From positions 22,680 to 86,679 of the forward strand of contig DASXMJ010000052.1 in assembly GCA_036495685.1 (NCBI GenBank): DNA of 64,000 nucleotides, written 5' to 3'. Made by a program: the position numbers and the translations under genes. Numbering within the stretch: the first letter of the stretch is position 1; each line of letters begins with the position of its first letter. The notes under the pieces were generated by a model, which saw nothing but the letters and a program-made list of their open reading frames with translations, was not told where the DNA came from and ran no database searches. Shown one piece after another: positions 53,420-63,362 of this stretch. This stretch comes from Candidatus Binataceae bacterium. Lineage in GTDB: Bacteria > Desulfobacterota > Binatia > Binatales > Binataceae.

Positions 53420-56344
53420 TTGCCTGGGAAAGTTCTTTTTGACGGTCGACATGGTGTTCCAGCCTTGAGGCGTTCGTCGAGCGGGCGCGCGTCGATCCTT
53501 GGTAGTCCGACGCGGCATCAGATCGTGTTTGTGGCCGTCACCGCGCTGCTTGCCATGGGCGCGGCAAGCCCGCCTTCTTCCGCTTCCAACGGGATGCTGC
53601 TCGGACTGCTGGCGGGCGCCATCCTGCTCGCCGTGGTGGCTACGGCGTTTGCGCGGCTAGTAATGCCGTACTGGCGCGACCAGGAATCGGGGCTCGAATC
53701 CGCCTTGATCACGCTGGCGGCACTGGCGGCGGTCAAGCTCGCGCTGGTGCCGTTTTTTCCGGGTTTCGGCGCGGACGTAGGCAGCTACCAGGCATGGGCC
53801 CTCCAGATCGCGACGCAAGGGCCCGCGCATACTTATCAAACCGGCTACTTTCTCGACTATCCGCCGGGCTACCTCTACGGACTGTGGGTCGCTGGAGTGC
53901 TTGCGAAATTAGTCAACGCATCCGGCGAGACGCTGCGCGTGATCGCCGAGAGTCCTGCGATCCTTGCCGACTTCTTCCTTGCACTCGCCATGTTTGCATG
54001 GGTTAGGCGCAGCAGCGGAGCCGTGGTCGCCTTTGCCGGTGCGATGATGGTCGCTCTAAACCCGGCCTTCCTTTTCGATACCGTCGTGTGGGGCCAGAGC
54101 GACTCGGTGTTGAGCTTCACGATGCTGCTGAGCCTGGTCGCTCTGCTCGATCAACAGTACGACCTCTGCTGGGCACTTGCCGCCATCTCGGTACTTATCA
54201 AGCCCCAAGGCCTGATGCTGGTGCCGGTGCTGGGATGGTGGACGATGCTGGAAACCAAGGTTACCCGCTGGTTGCGATGCGCGATGGTCGCCATCGGCGT
54301 GTTCATAATCGGCATCGCGCCGTTCCAGCTCGGCCATCCGTGGAATTGGATCATCGACCTGTATACGTCGACCGCGGCCTACTATCACGAGACTTCGGTC
54401 AACGCGTTCAATCTAATGGCGCTTCTCGGTGGCTTGCGTCAGCCCGACAACGGCACTGTGCTGGGCGTTTCGTACTTTGGGCTCGGGATGAGTTTGCTCG
54501 TCCCGCTCTATGCGTTCGTCGCCGGGGTTCTGTGGCGCAAACGAACCCGCACCACTCTGATATACGCGGCCTTCATCACGATTTTTGGGTTTTTTATGGT
54601 CGCGCCCCGCATGCACGAACGCTATCTGTATCCGGCTCTGGTATTTGCGATTCCCCTCGCCCTCGAATCGAGCGAGATGCTGGCGCTGTTCGGAATTCTC
54701 AGTCTGACCTGTCTGTTTAACCTCGCCTACATCTTGCACGTGCTCCAGACCATCGTGTTCCTGGACTCGCGTGACGTTCTCGCGATGGTGGCGTCGGCGA
54801 TTAACGTGGTGCTGTTGGGGCTGGCGGTCTACTATGGAGTTGCGCGACTGGAAGGGGCCTCGCAAAGCAAGTTCAATTTGGCCGAGTTCGCGAGGACGCT
54901 CTTTCCGGAGCGGCCTGCGGACCCGCTCCCGGAGAAACAGCCGGCGCCGCTGCTTTGGAACGCGACCGATAGCGTCGCGGTCCTGTCGTTGCTGGTTATC
55001 GGCGCGCTAACCCGTTTCTGGCACCTCGGACACCCGAATGAAATTGTCTTCGATGAAATTCATTTCGTGGCGAACCAAGCGCGTCATTACCTTCATGGAG
55101 AGTACTTCCTCGATCCCCACCCTCCGCTCGACAAACTGGTAATTACCGCCGGCATTTGGCTGTTCGGCGACCACTCATGGAGCTGGCGCGTTGGCAATGC
55201 GCTGCTGGGCACCATCCTTGTCGGGGTGACCTATCTGCTCGGCCGACGGATGACACATTCCCGCCTGACTGCGCTGTTCGCGGGGACAATCGTCTTGCTT
55301 GACGGAATGTTCCTGGTGGATTCGCGCATCGGCGTCATCGACATCGCATATCTGACGTTTGCCGCGATTTCCTATCTGCTGTTTTTCAAGTTTGTGCAAA
55401 CGCCTGACAGTGCCGACCGTCGGCGGGTTTTACCGTGGCTCGGCTTGGCGCTGGGACTTTGCGTGGCGAGCAAGTTGTACATCCCCGCGATCACCTTCCT
55501 GCTGGTAGTCGGGTTCATGGTCTGGGTGCTGATGCGCGAGCCTGCGCGGTCGCGCCGCGATCGCCGAGCAATCGGCGCGGTGCTGCTGGTGGGCGCCGTT
55601 GCATCCATTGCTTACATTGGGGTGTTCCTACCGCATTTCGCTCTGGGCTGGTGGGCGGGTATCGAAGACCTGCTCAACTATTACAAGGAGATCGTCTGGT
55701 ACGAGGGCAGCGTCGCCTCCGCGACCCATCCCTATTCCTCGCCCTGGTGGAGTTGGCCGCTGATGCTACGGCCCATCGCCTACTGGCAGAATTTTCCCAA
55801 GACCGGAAAGGTCTCGACCATCTGGGGTGGCGGAAATCCGGTCCTCTGGTGGGGCGGTCTCACCGCCATAACCATAACCGCGGTACGCGCCTGCGAGCGA
55901 CCCCAGCTCGAACGAGCGTTTCTGGTCATCGGCTACCTTGGCTACATCGTCATCTGGATTTGGATCGGCCGCACCCTGTTTCTCTACCACTACATGGCGT
56001 CCATCTATCTGGCCTACGTCGCGCTCGCTTGGATTTTGCAGCAGTGCTGGGTCGGAGCGGCCGAGCCGTGGGAGCATCTTGCCTTGCTCCTGACCATCGC
56101 TCCGGTGTTGATTTTGGGGATTGGGCCGTTGTGGGGCGCGGTTTTGTTCATGGCGATGATGGCGGCGTACTTTTACCTGTTGCGAGGCCCTTATGCCGGT
56201 CAGTACGTATGCGCGGTCTTCTGCGCGACGGCAGTTATCTTGTTCATTTATTACTTTCCGATCTGGACCGGCATGCCGATCAATCGTGAAGGGTATTACG
56301 CACGCATGTGGCTTCAGGGCCCGGGACTCAGGGACTGGATCTGA
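53420..56344 (+). CDS. Fusion of two GT-C membrane glycosyltransferase units (Gpi18-like plus PMT-like)
   Basis: A 974-residue polytopic protein with two GT-C modules. Residues about 30-480 resemble Gpi18/COG5542-type mannosyltransferases: GADVGSYQAWALQIA, LDYPPGYLYGLW, NPAFLFDTVVWGQSDSV, LIKPQGLMLVPVLG and APRMHERYLYPALV. Residues about 510-974 resemble protein O-mannosyltransferases (PMT, GT39): DEIHFVANQARHYL, LDPHPPLDKLV, SRIGVIDIAYLTF and, in the C-terminus, LFLYHYMASIYL. Each module has its acidic first-loop motif. Established: GT-C enzymes use polyprenyl-phosphate sugars. The acceptor is unknown. The start (TTG 53420) is uncertain. First of a three-gene operon. Confidence 0.85.
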   Translation: MPGKVLFDGRHGVPALRRSSSGRASILGSPTRHQIVFVAVTALLAMGAASPPSSASNGMLLGLLAGAILLAVVATAFARLVMPYWRDQESGLESALITLAALAAVKLALVPFFPGFGADVGSYQAWALQIATQGPAHTYQTGYFLDYPPGYLYGLWVAGVLAKLVNASGETLRVIAESPAILADFFLALAMFAWVRRSSGAVVAFAGAMMVALNPAFLFDTVVWGQSDSVLSFTMLLSLVALLDQQYDLCWALAAISVLIKPQGLMLVPVLGWWTMLETKVTRWLRCAMVAIGVFIIGIAPFQLGHPWNWIIDLYTSTAAYYHETSVNAFNLMALLGGLRQPDNGTVLGVSYFGLGMSLLVPLYAFVAGVLWRKRTRTTLIYAAFITIFGFFMVAPRMHERYLYPALVFAIPLALESSEMLALFGILSLTCLFNLAYILHVLQTIVFLDSRDVLAMVASAINVVLLGLAVYYGVARLEGASQSKFNLAEFARTLFPERPADPLPEKQPAPLLWNATDSVAVLSLLVIGALTRFWHLGHPNEIVFDEIHFVANQARHYLHGEYFLDPHPPLDKLVITAGIWLFGDHSWSWRVGNALLGTILVGVTYLLGRRMTHSRLTALFAGTIVLLDGMFLVDSRIGVIDIAYLTFAAISYLLFFKFVQTPDSADRRRVLPWLGLALGLCVASKLYIPAITFLLVVGFMVWVLMREPARSRRDRRAIGAVLLVGAVASIAYIGVFLPHFALGWWAGIEDLLNYYKEIVWYEGSVASATHPYSSPWWSWPLMLRPIAYWQNFPKTGKVSTIWGGGNPVLWWGGLTAITITAVRACERPQLERAFLVIGYLGYIVIWIWIGRTLFLYHYMASIYLAYVALAWILQQCWVGAAEPWEHLALLLTIAPVLILGIGPLWGAVLFMAMMAAYFYLLRGPYAGQYVCAVFCATAVILFIYYFPIWTGMPINREGYYARMWLQGPGLRDWI

Positions 56345-56348
56345 CACG

Positions 56349-57128
56349 ATGAGGTACGAGCGCGGGACCCGCTATGCCTTGGTGGCGTGCGCTGCAGTGA
56401 TCCTGATGATCGCAACGGCGCTTTCAGCGCGCGCCGCCACAGAGGCCAAGCTCATACTTAACGGCGATCTCAGCAGGGGATCTGAGCAACAGCCCGACGA
56501 TTGGCGCACGGAGGCGTGGGTCAACGAACCCGCCGCTTTCGAGTACACCTGGATTCATCGGCAAAACGAAGTCCCGGGCCAGCTCGTGGTTAAGGCGATC
56601 AAACCCAACGACGCGCGGTGGATGCAATCGCTGACGCTTGCGCCCGGGTGGTACCACTTGAGCGCGGAAGTGCGGACCGAAAATGTTGGTACCAAGGAGA
56701 CTGGCGCGACCATCTCAATAATGGAAGATGGTGCGATGTCTCCGGACATCCGCGGGACGACTGGATGGCAGACAGTTGGCTTCTATCTTCAAGTCGGTGC
56801 GAGCGGCGCGGATGTTGAGGTGGCGCTGCGGGTCGGCGGATACGGGAGTCTGAACACCGGCCGGGCATTTTTCCGCAACGTTCACGCCGAGAAGGTCACG
56901 TCACCACCGCCGGGAGCGGCTCCGGTCTATGATTTAACGGCGATTCGCAAAGCGTTGCAGCCCCAGCCAGTCGGGCACCCCGTCACGCTCTGGGCGACGT
57001 TCGTGGTGCTCGCGTTGGTGGCCTACTACGGCTGGCGCCTGTTCGGGAGCGAAGAGCCTGCTCCGGCGGTCGCCCAGACCGCACCACTCAAGGTCAGGGA
57101 GAAGCCAAAAGCCAGAGCCCGGCGATGA
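56349..57128 (+). CDS. Exported, C-terminally membrane-anchored protein, unknown
   Basis: A 259-residue protein with a signal peptide (cleavage likely after ARA, about residue 28), a beta-rich domain (LILNGDLSRGSEQQPDDWRTEAW, then WYHLSAEVRTENVG and GRAFFRNVHAEKV) that resembles a galactose-binding-like or carbohydrate-binding module, a Pro-rich linker, one membrane helix near residue 220, and a basic tail. It starts four bases after the GT-C fusion and its stop overlaps the next start (ATGA). Inferred: an envelope partner or acceptor of the two glycosyltransferases. The carbohydrate-binding call is by pattern only. Confidence 0.75.
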   Translation: MRYERGTRYALVACAAVILMIATALSARAATEAKLILNGDLSRGSEQQPDDWRTEAWVNEPAAFEYTWIHRQNEVPGQLVVKAIKPNDARWMQSLTLAPGWYHLSAEVRTENVGTKETGATISIMEDGAMSPDIRGTTGWQTVGFYLQVGASGADVEVALRVGGYGSLNTGRAFFRNVHAEKVTSPPPGAAPVYDLTAIRKALQPQPVGHPVTLWATFVVLALVAYYGWRLFGSEEPAPAVAQTAPLKVREKPKARARR

Positions 57129-59098
57129 AACCTGCCTCCGCGCACCAGCGCCGCATCGAGTCTGCCCTCTTCACGGTCCCGTTTCTCAGCTACGCCTATT
57201 TCTATCAGGGGTCCGACCAGAGCACTGCCGCCAGGTTCGATTTGATGCGCTCCATCCTGGAACGTGGCAGCTTATGGATCGACGGCTTCTGCGGATACAA
57301 CACCGCCGACATCATCAATTTCGGCAACCACATCTATTCCGTAAAGGCTCCCGGTACATCGCTAATCTGTCTGCTGCCGTGGGTTCTCATTCGGGCGCTG
57401 TTCCTGCCCCTGATGTGGCGCAACGAGCCGCTGTACTGGGCCCTGGTCACCTACCTGACGATCGTGTTCACCATCGGCGCGCTGATTTCGGGTCTCTGCG
57501 TGGTGATGTACCGTTTCGCGCGATTCTTCGGCGCCTCCGAGGGGCGAGGGGCAGCGGTGGCGTTGCTCTTGGCGTTCGGGACTATTGTCTTTCCGTATGC
57601 CACAGAGATGACCGGCGAACCGTTTGCTGGTGCATTGGCATTCATCAGCTTCTACCTGCTGGCAACCAATGGGAAAGATTCATCGGCGTCGCGATCGTTC
57701 TGGGCGGGGTTACTCGCCGGTCTTGCCGTGCTCAACGACTATCCGGTGTTCCTGGTTGCGGCGGCAATTGGCTTCTATGCGCTCTATCGGCTGCGCCACG
57801 CCCGTCCCATCGCCGCCTTCTCCATCGGCGCCGCAATACCGGCGCTCATCATGTTCGGCTACAACTGGGGCGCCTTCGGCAGTCCGCTCTTCTTCAGCTA
57901 CCAGGCATTCAAATTGCCCGGAAATGAGCGGTTTCCGGAGCAGGCAGTCGGATTCGTCGGCCTCACGTATCCGAAGATCAACATTCTTTGGAACGTTCTC
58001 GTCGATCCGCAACGCGGGCTCTTCTTCTGCAACCCGGTGCTGCTCCTGGTGCTGCCGGCCGCCGGCTATTTCTTCAAGCGTCGCGAGCTCCGTGCCGAAT
58101 GGATCGTCACGGTCGCTTCCTTCGTTGCGCTGATCCTGTTCAACGCATCGTACGGCGCGTCGATTGTCTCCTGGGGCGGGGGGACCGCGACCGGACCGCG
58201 GCAAATCGTCGCTGCGATTCCGTTCATGGTCCTGACCCTGGCGTTTTTACCGGCCGCGTCCAACTGGCTCCTGGCGGCACTGGGTGCCTTGTCAGCGTTT
58301 ATCATGTTGGTGGCGACGGCGACCAATCCCCATTTTCCGTATGAGTACGACAATCCGGTACGCGATTTCGCTCTGCAACAGTTTATGCGCGGCGATTTCG
58401 CCACCAATCGCGACGCCTACTTCGGCGGCGACATGATTGTAGACGATTCGGTAGCCTTTAATCCTGGAAAACTGCTGCGCTGGCCCGGCCCCTTGCAACT
58501 AGTTCCGCTCGGCATCCTGTGGATCATAGGTGCCACCGAGTTGCTGGAATTGACGGGTACTGCACGGTCGAAAGCGACCCGCCGTCTCGGCGCGGTCGCA
58601 GTCTCAATCGGAATTGCGACGATCTTCGTGTTGCCGTTCAGTGCCGAGATTGGTTATCCCCTGGGGTTGCAATCAGACTCGGGCCTGCTCGGCAGATACT
58701 TCGTTGGGAACGAAGCGGGTATCACCGCGCCTCATGTTGTTCGCATCGATCGAGAACTTTCCTTTGACAATATCGCGCAGATGGGCGCGCTGCCGTTTCC
58801 GTCGGTCGTTATCTGGAGCGGAAGTCTGCTGGTTCCGCGCGCGGGCGTTTATCGATTCAGCATCGACGCAGACGACGCCGGATGGCTCTCGATCGATGGA
58901 AACCCGGTTATCAACGATCCGGGTCCGGTAAATCGGACGCACGCCGATGGCGCGCGCGAGCTTACCGCGGGCCTCCACCGTATCGAAGTCGGGGAGCGCA
59001 ACATCGGCGGCGATGCGTCGATTCACGTCTACTGGTGGCCGCCCGGAAAGGGTCGCGAGATAATCCCATCGTCCAACCTGGTTCCCGACCGCCCCTAG
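57125..59098 (+). CDS. GT-C-like membrane protein with C-terminal PA14-like domain
   Basis: A 657-residue protein with about ten membrane helices (residues about 60-520) in a GT39-like layout (SDQSTAARFDLMRSI, SVKAPGTSLICL, NDYPVFLVAAAIGF). The last 110 residues form an outside domain with the PA14 pattern: GVYRFSIDADDAGWLSIDGNPVI, AGLHRIEVGERNIGGDASIHVYWWPPG (quoted by parts). Established: PA14 domains bind sugars in many enzymes. Inferred: a glycosyltransferase holding its glycan product or acceptor. ATGA-coupled to the anchored protein upstream. Confidence 0.8.
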   Translation: MKPASAHQRRIESALFTVPFLSYAYFYQGSDQSTAARFDLMRSILERGSLWIDGFCGYNTADIINFGNHIYSVKAPGTSLICLLPWVLIRALFLPLMWRNEPLYWALVTYLTIVFTIGALISGLCVVMYRFARFFGASEGRGAAVALLLAFGTIVFPYATEMTGEPFAGALAFISFYLLATNGKDSSASRSFWAGLLAGLAVLNDYPVFLVAAAIGFYALYRLRHARPIAAFSIGAAIPALIMFGYNWGAFGSPLFFSYQAFKLPGNERFPEQAVGFVGLTYPKINILWNVLVDPQRGLFFCNPVLLLVLPAAGYFFKRRELRAEWIVTVASFVALILFNASYGASIVSWGGGTATGPRQIVAAIPFMVLTLAFLPAASNWLLAALGALSAFIMLVATATNPHFPYEYDNPVRDFALQQFMRGDFATNRDAYFGGDMIVDDSVAFNPGKLLRWPGPLQLVPLGILWIIGATELLELTGTARSKATRRLGAVAVSIGIATIFVLPFSAEIGYPLGLQSDSGLLGRYFVGNEAGITAPHVVRIDRELSFDNIAQMGALPFPSVVIWSGSLLVPRAGVYRFSIDADDAGWLSIDGNPVINDPGPVNRTHADGARELTAGLHRIEVGERNIGGDASIHVYWWPPGKGREIIPSSNLVPDRP

Positions 59099-59375
59099 CC
59101 CGGAATTGTTGTTCTGCATTCGCGGTTCCGGCCCGCATCCCAAACCTCCCGTGCTTCCGCGTTGGGAAAGTTTGAGTCGCGTTTCCCGCTCGCTTGCATA
59201 ACCCCAGACCGGTCGACCCCGCTTTTGCATCCGCGCGATGCCGGGCCGGGTCCCGCGCAGCACGGTGCGGGCGAACCGAGGAAGGCTCCGGTCTTCAGTT
59301 CTTTTGATGGAGTTGGGCTTCTTACCGCCAGCCGGACAATTTCGGATGTTCGAAGTCGGTTCCTGAACTCCGCCG

Positions 59376-59984
59376 TCACTCACTCAGGCTCTTCGGCAGC
59401 ATCTCCGGTTTGAGCAAGGTCGGACGCCCAGGCGCAAGCAGAGGGGCACTGGGTGTTGGAGCGGGTGCTCCCGGCTTCCGATAGGTGGGCGGATGAGTGA
59501 CGCTTGCTTGTGCCAGTACCTGCTGAAGCAAATGCGACTCCTCGGCCCCGCGTGATATGCATTGCACGTCCTGGTACGGATGGAGCGGCACCCGCAGCGG
59601 CGAATCGTAGCTCGCCCGCACTCCAACCCGAGTCGATTCGTTCGAGACCGGGGTTATCCGAAAATTGTACACGGCCGTCGCGTCCGACTCGGGCTCGGCG
59701 GGGTAAGTCCCCACAATGCTTTCGATCTTGCCGCAGTCGGCATCCTGCAAGGTAAACCGATGCCCCAGCACCTCGAGGATTCCATGATTCAGATCCTGCG
59801 CCTGAATCCGGTAGTCGTTAAGCTTGATAACCCCGGTGACCGCCGTCCAGGTCAGGTCAAACGGGAGGGGAACCACTACGCTGGTTTTACTCTCAGGTGG
59901 CTCCTGCGCGACGGGTGGATTGAAGCAGCTGGCGGCGACCGCCGATAGCAGAACCAAGGCAATCGTTGTTCTCTTTGTGGTCAT
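59376..59984 (-). CDS. Lipoprotein, START/SRPBCC-like, unknown function
   Basis: About 202 residues. A lipoprotein signal ends at AASC, followed by a beta-rich part ([28 protein letters not shown], then [11 protein letters not shown]) and a C-terminal [18 protein letters not shown]. The layout resembles the small exported protein at 11168-11656, including a Cys-x-Ser-x-Gly block near the end. The end is a Pro/Ala-rich tail. I recognise no named family. The frame reaches 60089, but the signal peptide starts at the ATG at 59984. Confidence 0.7.
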   Translation of the reverse strand: MTTKRTTIALVLLSAVAASCFNPPVAQEPPESKTSVVVPLPFDLTWTAVTGVIKLNDYRIQAQDLNHGILEVLGHRFTLQDADCGKIESIVGTYPAEPESDATAVYNFRITPVSNESTRVGVRASYDSPLRVPLHPYQDVQCISRGAEESHLLQQVLAQASVTHPPTYRKPGAPAPTPSAPLLAPGRPTLLKPEMLPKSLSE

Positions 59985-60143
59985 GAAAGGGCAACACATG
60001 ATAGCAGACGCCACCTGCGCCGACTTCAAAACGGGGACCGTTCCCCTCGCGGCGGTACATTGCCCGCGCGTGTTCCCCCCAGCGGGCATGTTTGCGATAA
60101 TGCGCCGAGTAAGGCCGTCCGAGGCGGCGCCGGTGTTAGGGTC

Positions 60144-60896
60144 ATGTCAGGTCATTCCAAATGGTCGTCGATCAAGCACAAAAAAGCCGCGCGCGACGCC
60201 AAGCGCGGCAAGGTATTTACCAAGCTCATCAAGGAAATCACAATCTCCGCGCGGCTGGGAGGCGGCGACGTGAATGCCAACCCGCGCCTACGAACCGCGG
60301 TCGCGGCGGCCAAGGCGCAGTCGATGCCCAACGACAACATCGACCGCGCGATAAAAAAAGGCACCGGCGAACTCGGGGGCGCATCACTCGACGAAGTAAC
60401 CTACGAAGGATACGGATCGGGCGGCGTCGCGATAATGCTTGAGGTACTCACCGACAACCGCAACCGCACGGTGGCCGAGCTGCGGTTCATATTTTCGCGT
60501 CACGGCGGCAACCTCGGTGAGGCGAACTGCGTTGCCTGGATGTTCAAGAAGCGCGGCGTCATTACGGTCGAGAAGAGCGCTGCCGATGAAGACCAGCTCC
60601 TGGAGGTCGCGCTCGATGCGGGCGCCGACGATGTTCAGAGTGACAGCGATACGTTCCAGGTGATGACCACACCCGACAAGTTTTCGTCGGTGCGTGATGC
60701 TATCGAGAAGAGCGGGATCGCCATCGCGCACGCGGAAACTGCGCTGGTTCCGGAAAACACGGTGCCGGTTTCGGGCCATGCTGCTGAGCAGGTGCTGAAA
60801 CTTATCGAAGAATTGGAAGACCACGACGATGTCCAGAGCGTGTCGGCCAACTTTGATATCAGCGACGAGGAGATGGCTCATATCTCCGCCGCGTGA
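60144..60896 (+). CDS. yebC: YebC/PmpR family protein
   Basis: A 250-residue member of the YebC/TACO1 family. Seen: [59 protein letters not shown] and [20 protein letters not shown] (blocks read in full in the protein but quoted here by parts). The ATG at 60144 gives the family start; an open frame back to 60060 is overlap. Established roles: transcription regulator or translation helper. Directly precedes ruvC. Confidence 0.97.
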   Translation: MSGHSKWSSIKHKKAARDAKRGKVFTKLIKEITISARLGGGDVNANPRLRTAVAAAKAQSMPNDNIDRAIKKGTGELGGASLDEVTYEGYGSGGVAIMLEVLTDNRNRTVAELRFIFSRHGGNLGEANCVAWMFKKRGVITVEKSAADEDQLLEVALDAGADDVQSDSDTFQVMTTPDKFSSVRDAIEKSGIAIAHAETALVPENTVPVSGHAAEQVLKLIEELEDHDDVQSVSANFDISDEEMAHISAA

Positions 60897-60935
60897 TTTC
60901 AGCCGTCGCGTGGGCGGGGTTGGCGGAGGTGGAAG

Positions 60936-61466
60936 ATGCGGGTGCTCGGGGTCGACCCCGGGAGCGCGGTTACTGGATTCGGAATCGTAGAAGGCGCACC
61001 GGGCAATTTCCGTTATGTAGCAGCCGGAATCATTCGCTCCCGTCCGGGCGAACCGATGACCGAACGGCTGCGGACCATTCACGCAAGACTGCTCGCCATC
61101 GTTGACGAGTTCGCGCCGGACGCGCTCAGCCTTGAGCGCAACTTCGTCGCGCGCAACGTGCAGAGCGCATTTCGGATCGGAGAGGCGCGGGCGATCGCCA
61201 TGCTTGCTGCGGCCGAGCGGGAGCTTCCTCTGTACGAATATCCTCCCAACACCGTAAAGCTGGCGGTCGCAGCGTTTGGACACGCCGACAAAGAACAAAT
61301 CGCGTACATGGTGCGTCGGACTCTGGGTTTGGGTTCCGCCACCGAACTGGCCAGCGATGCCACCGACGCGCTCGCGCTGGCGGTGTGTCATCTTAGCCGA
61401 GCGAAGACCGCGCGCCTGCGCGATGGGGTGGAGCGGCGCCCGCGGACGGCACGGCGGCACTCATGA
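60936..61466 (+). CDS. ruvC: Crossover junction endodeoxyribonuclease RuvC
   Basis: A 176-residue Holliday-junction resolvase. Seen: the first catalytic aspartate in MRVLGVDPGSAVTGFGIVE, SLERNFVARNVQSAFRIGEAR, and the late acidic pair ATDALALAVCHL. The ATG follows GGAGGTGGAAG. It overlaps ruvA by four bases (ATGA). Confidence 0.97.
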   Translation: MRVLGVDPGSAVTGFGIVEGAPGNFRYVAAGIIRSRPGEPMTERLRTIHARLLAIVDEFAPDALSLERNFVARNVQSAFRIGEARAIAMLAAAERELPLYEYPPNTVKLAVAAFGHADKEQIAYMVRRTLGLGSATELASDATDALALAVCHLSRAKTARLRDGVERRPRTARRHS

Positions 61467-62101
61467 TTGCCACTATTAAGGGAACACTTGAAGTCCGGGC
61501 GCCCGCGCGAATTGTGATTGCGACCGCCGGGGTCGGCTACGAAATCTTCGTTCCCCTGGGCACTTTCTACCGTTTGCCCAGGCTCGGAGACACGGTCGCT
61601 CTCGAGATTCGCCAAGTTGTTCGCGAAGACGCCGTTACCCTGTACGGTTTTTCCACGCCGACCGAAAAGCGCGCGTTCGATTTGCTCCTTTCGGTGCAGC
61701 ACGTGGGGCCCAAACTCGCGCTCGCCATTCTCTCGGTGCTCGAACCCGATGAACTCGTCGCCGCTATCCGGCGCGAGGACGTTGAGAAGATCGACGCGGT
61801 ACCAGGGGTTGGACCCAAGGTGGCGGAACGTGTGGTGCGGGAATTGCGCGATAAGGTCGATGGTCTGCAGCTGAGTGACGCAGTCGTCGACCACGCCAAC
61901 GGCGAGCCACGCACCTCGAAGCCTGCAGGTGCAACACCGACCACCGGTGACGACGCCATCTCGGCCTTGGTTAATCTCGGAGTCAGGCCGGCAGAGGCCA
62001 AGCGGACGGTAGATTCGGTGCTCGAAGCCGCGAAGGACGGATCGCCGGAACTGGAAGTCATAGTACGAAGGTCATTGGCGGTGCTGTTTGGTGAAAAGTA
62101 A
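61463..62101 (+). CDS. ruvA: Holliday junction branch-migration protein RuvA
   Basis: A 212-residue junction-binding protein. Seen: EVFV-type start region [24 protein letters not shown], the helix-hairpin-helix [13 protein letters not shown] and [13 protein letters not shown], and a C-terminal RuvB-binding domain [13 protein letters not shown]. Its stop overlaps the ruvB start. Confidence 0.97.
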   Translation: MIATIKGTLEVRAPARIVIATAGVGYEIFVPLGTFYRLPRLGDTVALEIRQVVREDAVTLYGFSTPTEKRAFDLLLSVQHVGPKLALAILSVLEPDELVAAIRREDVEKIDAVPGVGPKVAERVVRELRDKVDGLQLSDAVVDHANGEPRTSKPAGATPTTGDDAISALVNLGVRPAEAKRTVDSVLEAAKDGSPELEVIVRRSLAVLFGEK

Positions 62102-63131
62102 ACACCCAGGGGCAGGCTCGGAGGGTGCCCCCAAACTCTCGGCGCCGACCGAGGTCGAAGAAGAGCGGCGCTTCGATCAAGCGCTGCGCCCGCAGTCGCT
62201 CGACGAATTTGTTGGACAGGCGCGTACCAAGCGCGTGCTCAGCATGTCGATCGAAGCGGCGCGCCAGCGCGGCGAGGTACTCGATCACGTTCTGTTCGCG
62301 GGACCTCCGGGACTCGGCAAGACCTCGCTCGCGCACATAATCGCGCGTGAGCTTGGGGTCAGCGTCCATGTTACTTCAGGTCCTGCCGTGGAACGCGCGG
62401 CCGATCTGGCCGCGATCGTAAACAACCTTGAGGAAGGCGACGTTCTGTTTATCGACGAGATCCATCGCCTCCAGCGCCCGGTCGAAGAGCGTTTGTACTC
62501 GGCGATGGAAGACTATGAGTTCCATATCGTGGTGGGAGAGGGGATGGGTGCCCGTACCATGAAGCTCGCGGTGAATCCGTTCACCTTGGTCGGCGCTACC
62601 ACGCGCTCGGGTCTGTTGAGCTCTCCGCTTCGCGATCGCTTCGGACAACACTATCATCTGGATTTTTATACCCATGAAGAGTTGAGTGAGGTGGTCCGAC
62701 GGTCAGCGGCTTTACTGAAGGTGTCAATCGACGACGGTGGCGCACGAGAACTGGCCGCGCGATCGCGCGGCACTCCGCGCATTGCGAATCGGCTGCTGCG
62801 GCGCGTGCGCGACTTCGCACAAGTCAATGAAGCACCGACCGTGACAAGGGAAGTCGCACTCGGCGCTCTGGAGTTGCTCGAGATCGATACGGCTGGCTTC
62901 GACAAGATGGACCGCGCCATCCTGAGCGCGGTGATCGACAAATTCGGCGGCGGTCCCGTGGGAGTGGAGACACTGGCCGCGGCTATCGGGGAAGAGCCCG
63001 ATACCATTGAGGAAGTCCACGAACCTTTCCTCCTCCAGGAGGGCTTCCTGATGAGAACTCCGCGTGGCCGTGCCGCAACCGACCGCGCCTACAAGCATCT
63101 CGGCCGCACCCGCACCGGCACGCTGCTGTGA
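62091..63131 (+). CDS. ruvB: Holliday junction branch-migration ATPase RuvB
   Basis: A 346-residue AAA+ motor. Seen: DEFVGQ, Walker [11 protein letters not shown], Walker B LFIDEIH, sensor 1 and arginine-finger regions in [18 protein letters not shown], and the winged-helix end [10 protein letters not shown]. The start is GTG 62091 (a TTG lies just before it), inside the end of ruvA. With ruvC and ruvA it drives branch migration. Confidence 0.97.
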   Translation: MKSKHPGAGSEGAPKLSAPTEVEEERRFDQALRPQSLDEFVGQARTKRVLSMSIEAARQRGEVLDHVLFAGPPGLGKTSLAHIIARELGVSVHVTSGPAVERAADLAAIVNNLEEGDVLFIDEIHRLQRPVEERLYSAMEDYEFHIVVGEGMGARTMKLAVNPFTLVGATTRSGLLSSPLRDRFGQHYHLDFYTHEELSEVVRRSAALLKVSIDDGGARELAARSRGTPRIANRLLRRVRDFAQVNEAPTVTREVALGALELLEIDTAGFDKMDRAILSAVIDKFGGGPVGVETLAAAIGEEPDTIEEVHEPFLLQEGFLMRTPRGRAATDRAYKHLGRTRTGTLL

Positions 63132-63362
63132 CGGCGCTGCGTTCATAGTGCACGTGTCCGAGCGCGAGAAGAAGCGCGGTACGAAAACGACGGCGGGGCA
63201 TCTTGCTGAGGGTTCTCTATCACCCGAGAAACTGGGGTTCTCCACTCACGAATCCGCTCTCGATGGGAGTCGCCGGCGATGTGTCAAGTGAAGACCCGAA
63301 CCAGAATAGCGGTTGGGTTCCCAACTTGATCCGGCCACCAAAAAACGACACGGTCTGAATTG

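Noticed and set aside
53248..53442. A 64-codon open frame before the glycosyltransferase gene
   Set aside because: No ribosome-binding site, motif or signal, and it runs into the next gene.
59099..59375. GC-rich segment between convergent genes, considered as a structured RNA
   Set aside because: I checked for tmRNA, RNase P, SRP RNA and tRNA hallmarks and found none; it also holds a long frame on the minus strand without any family resemblance.
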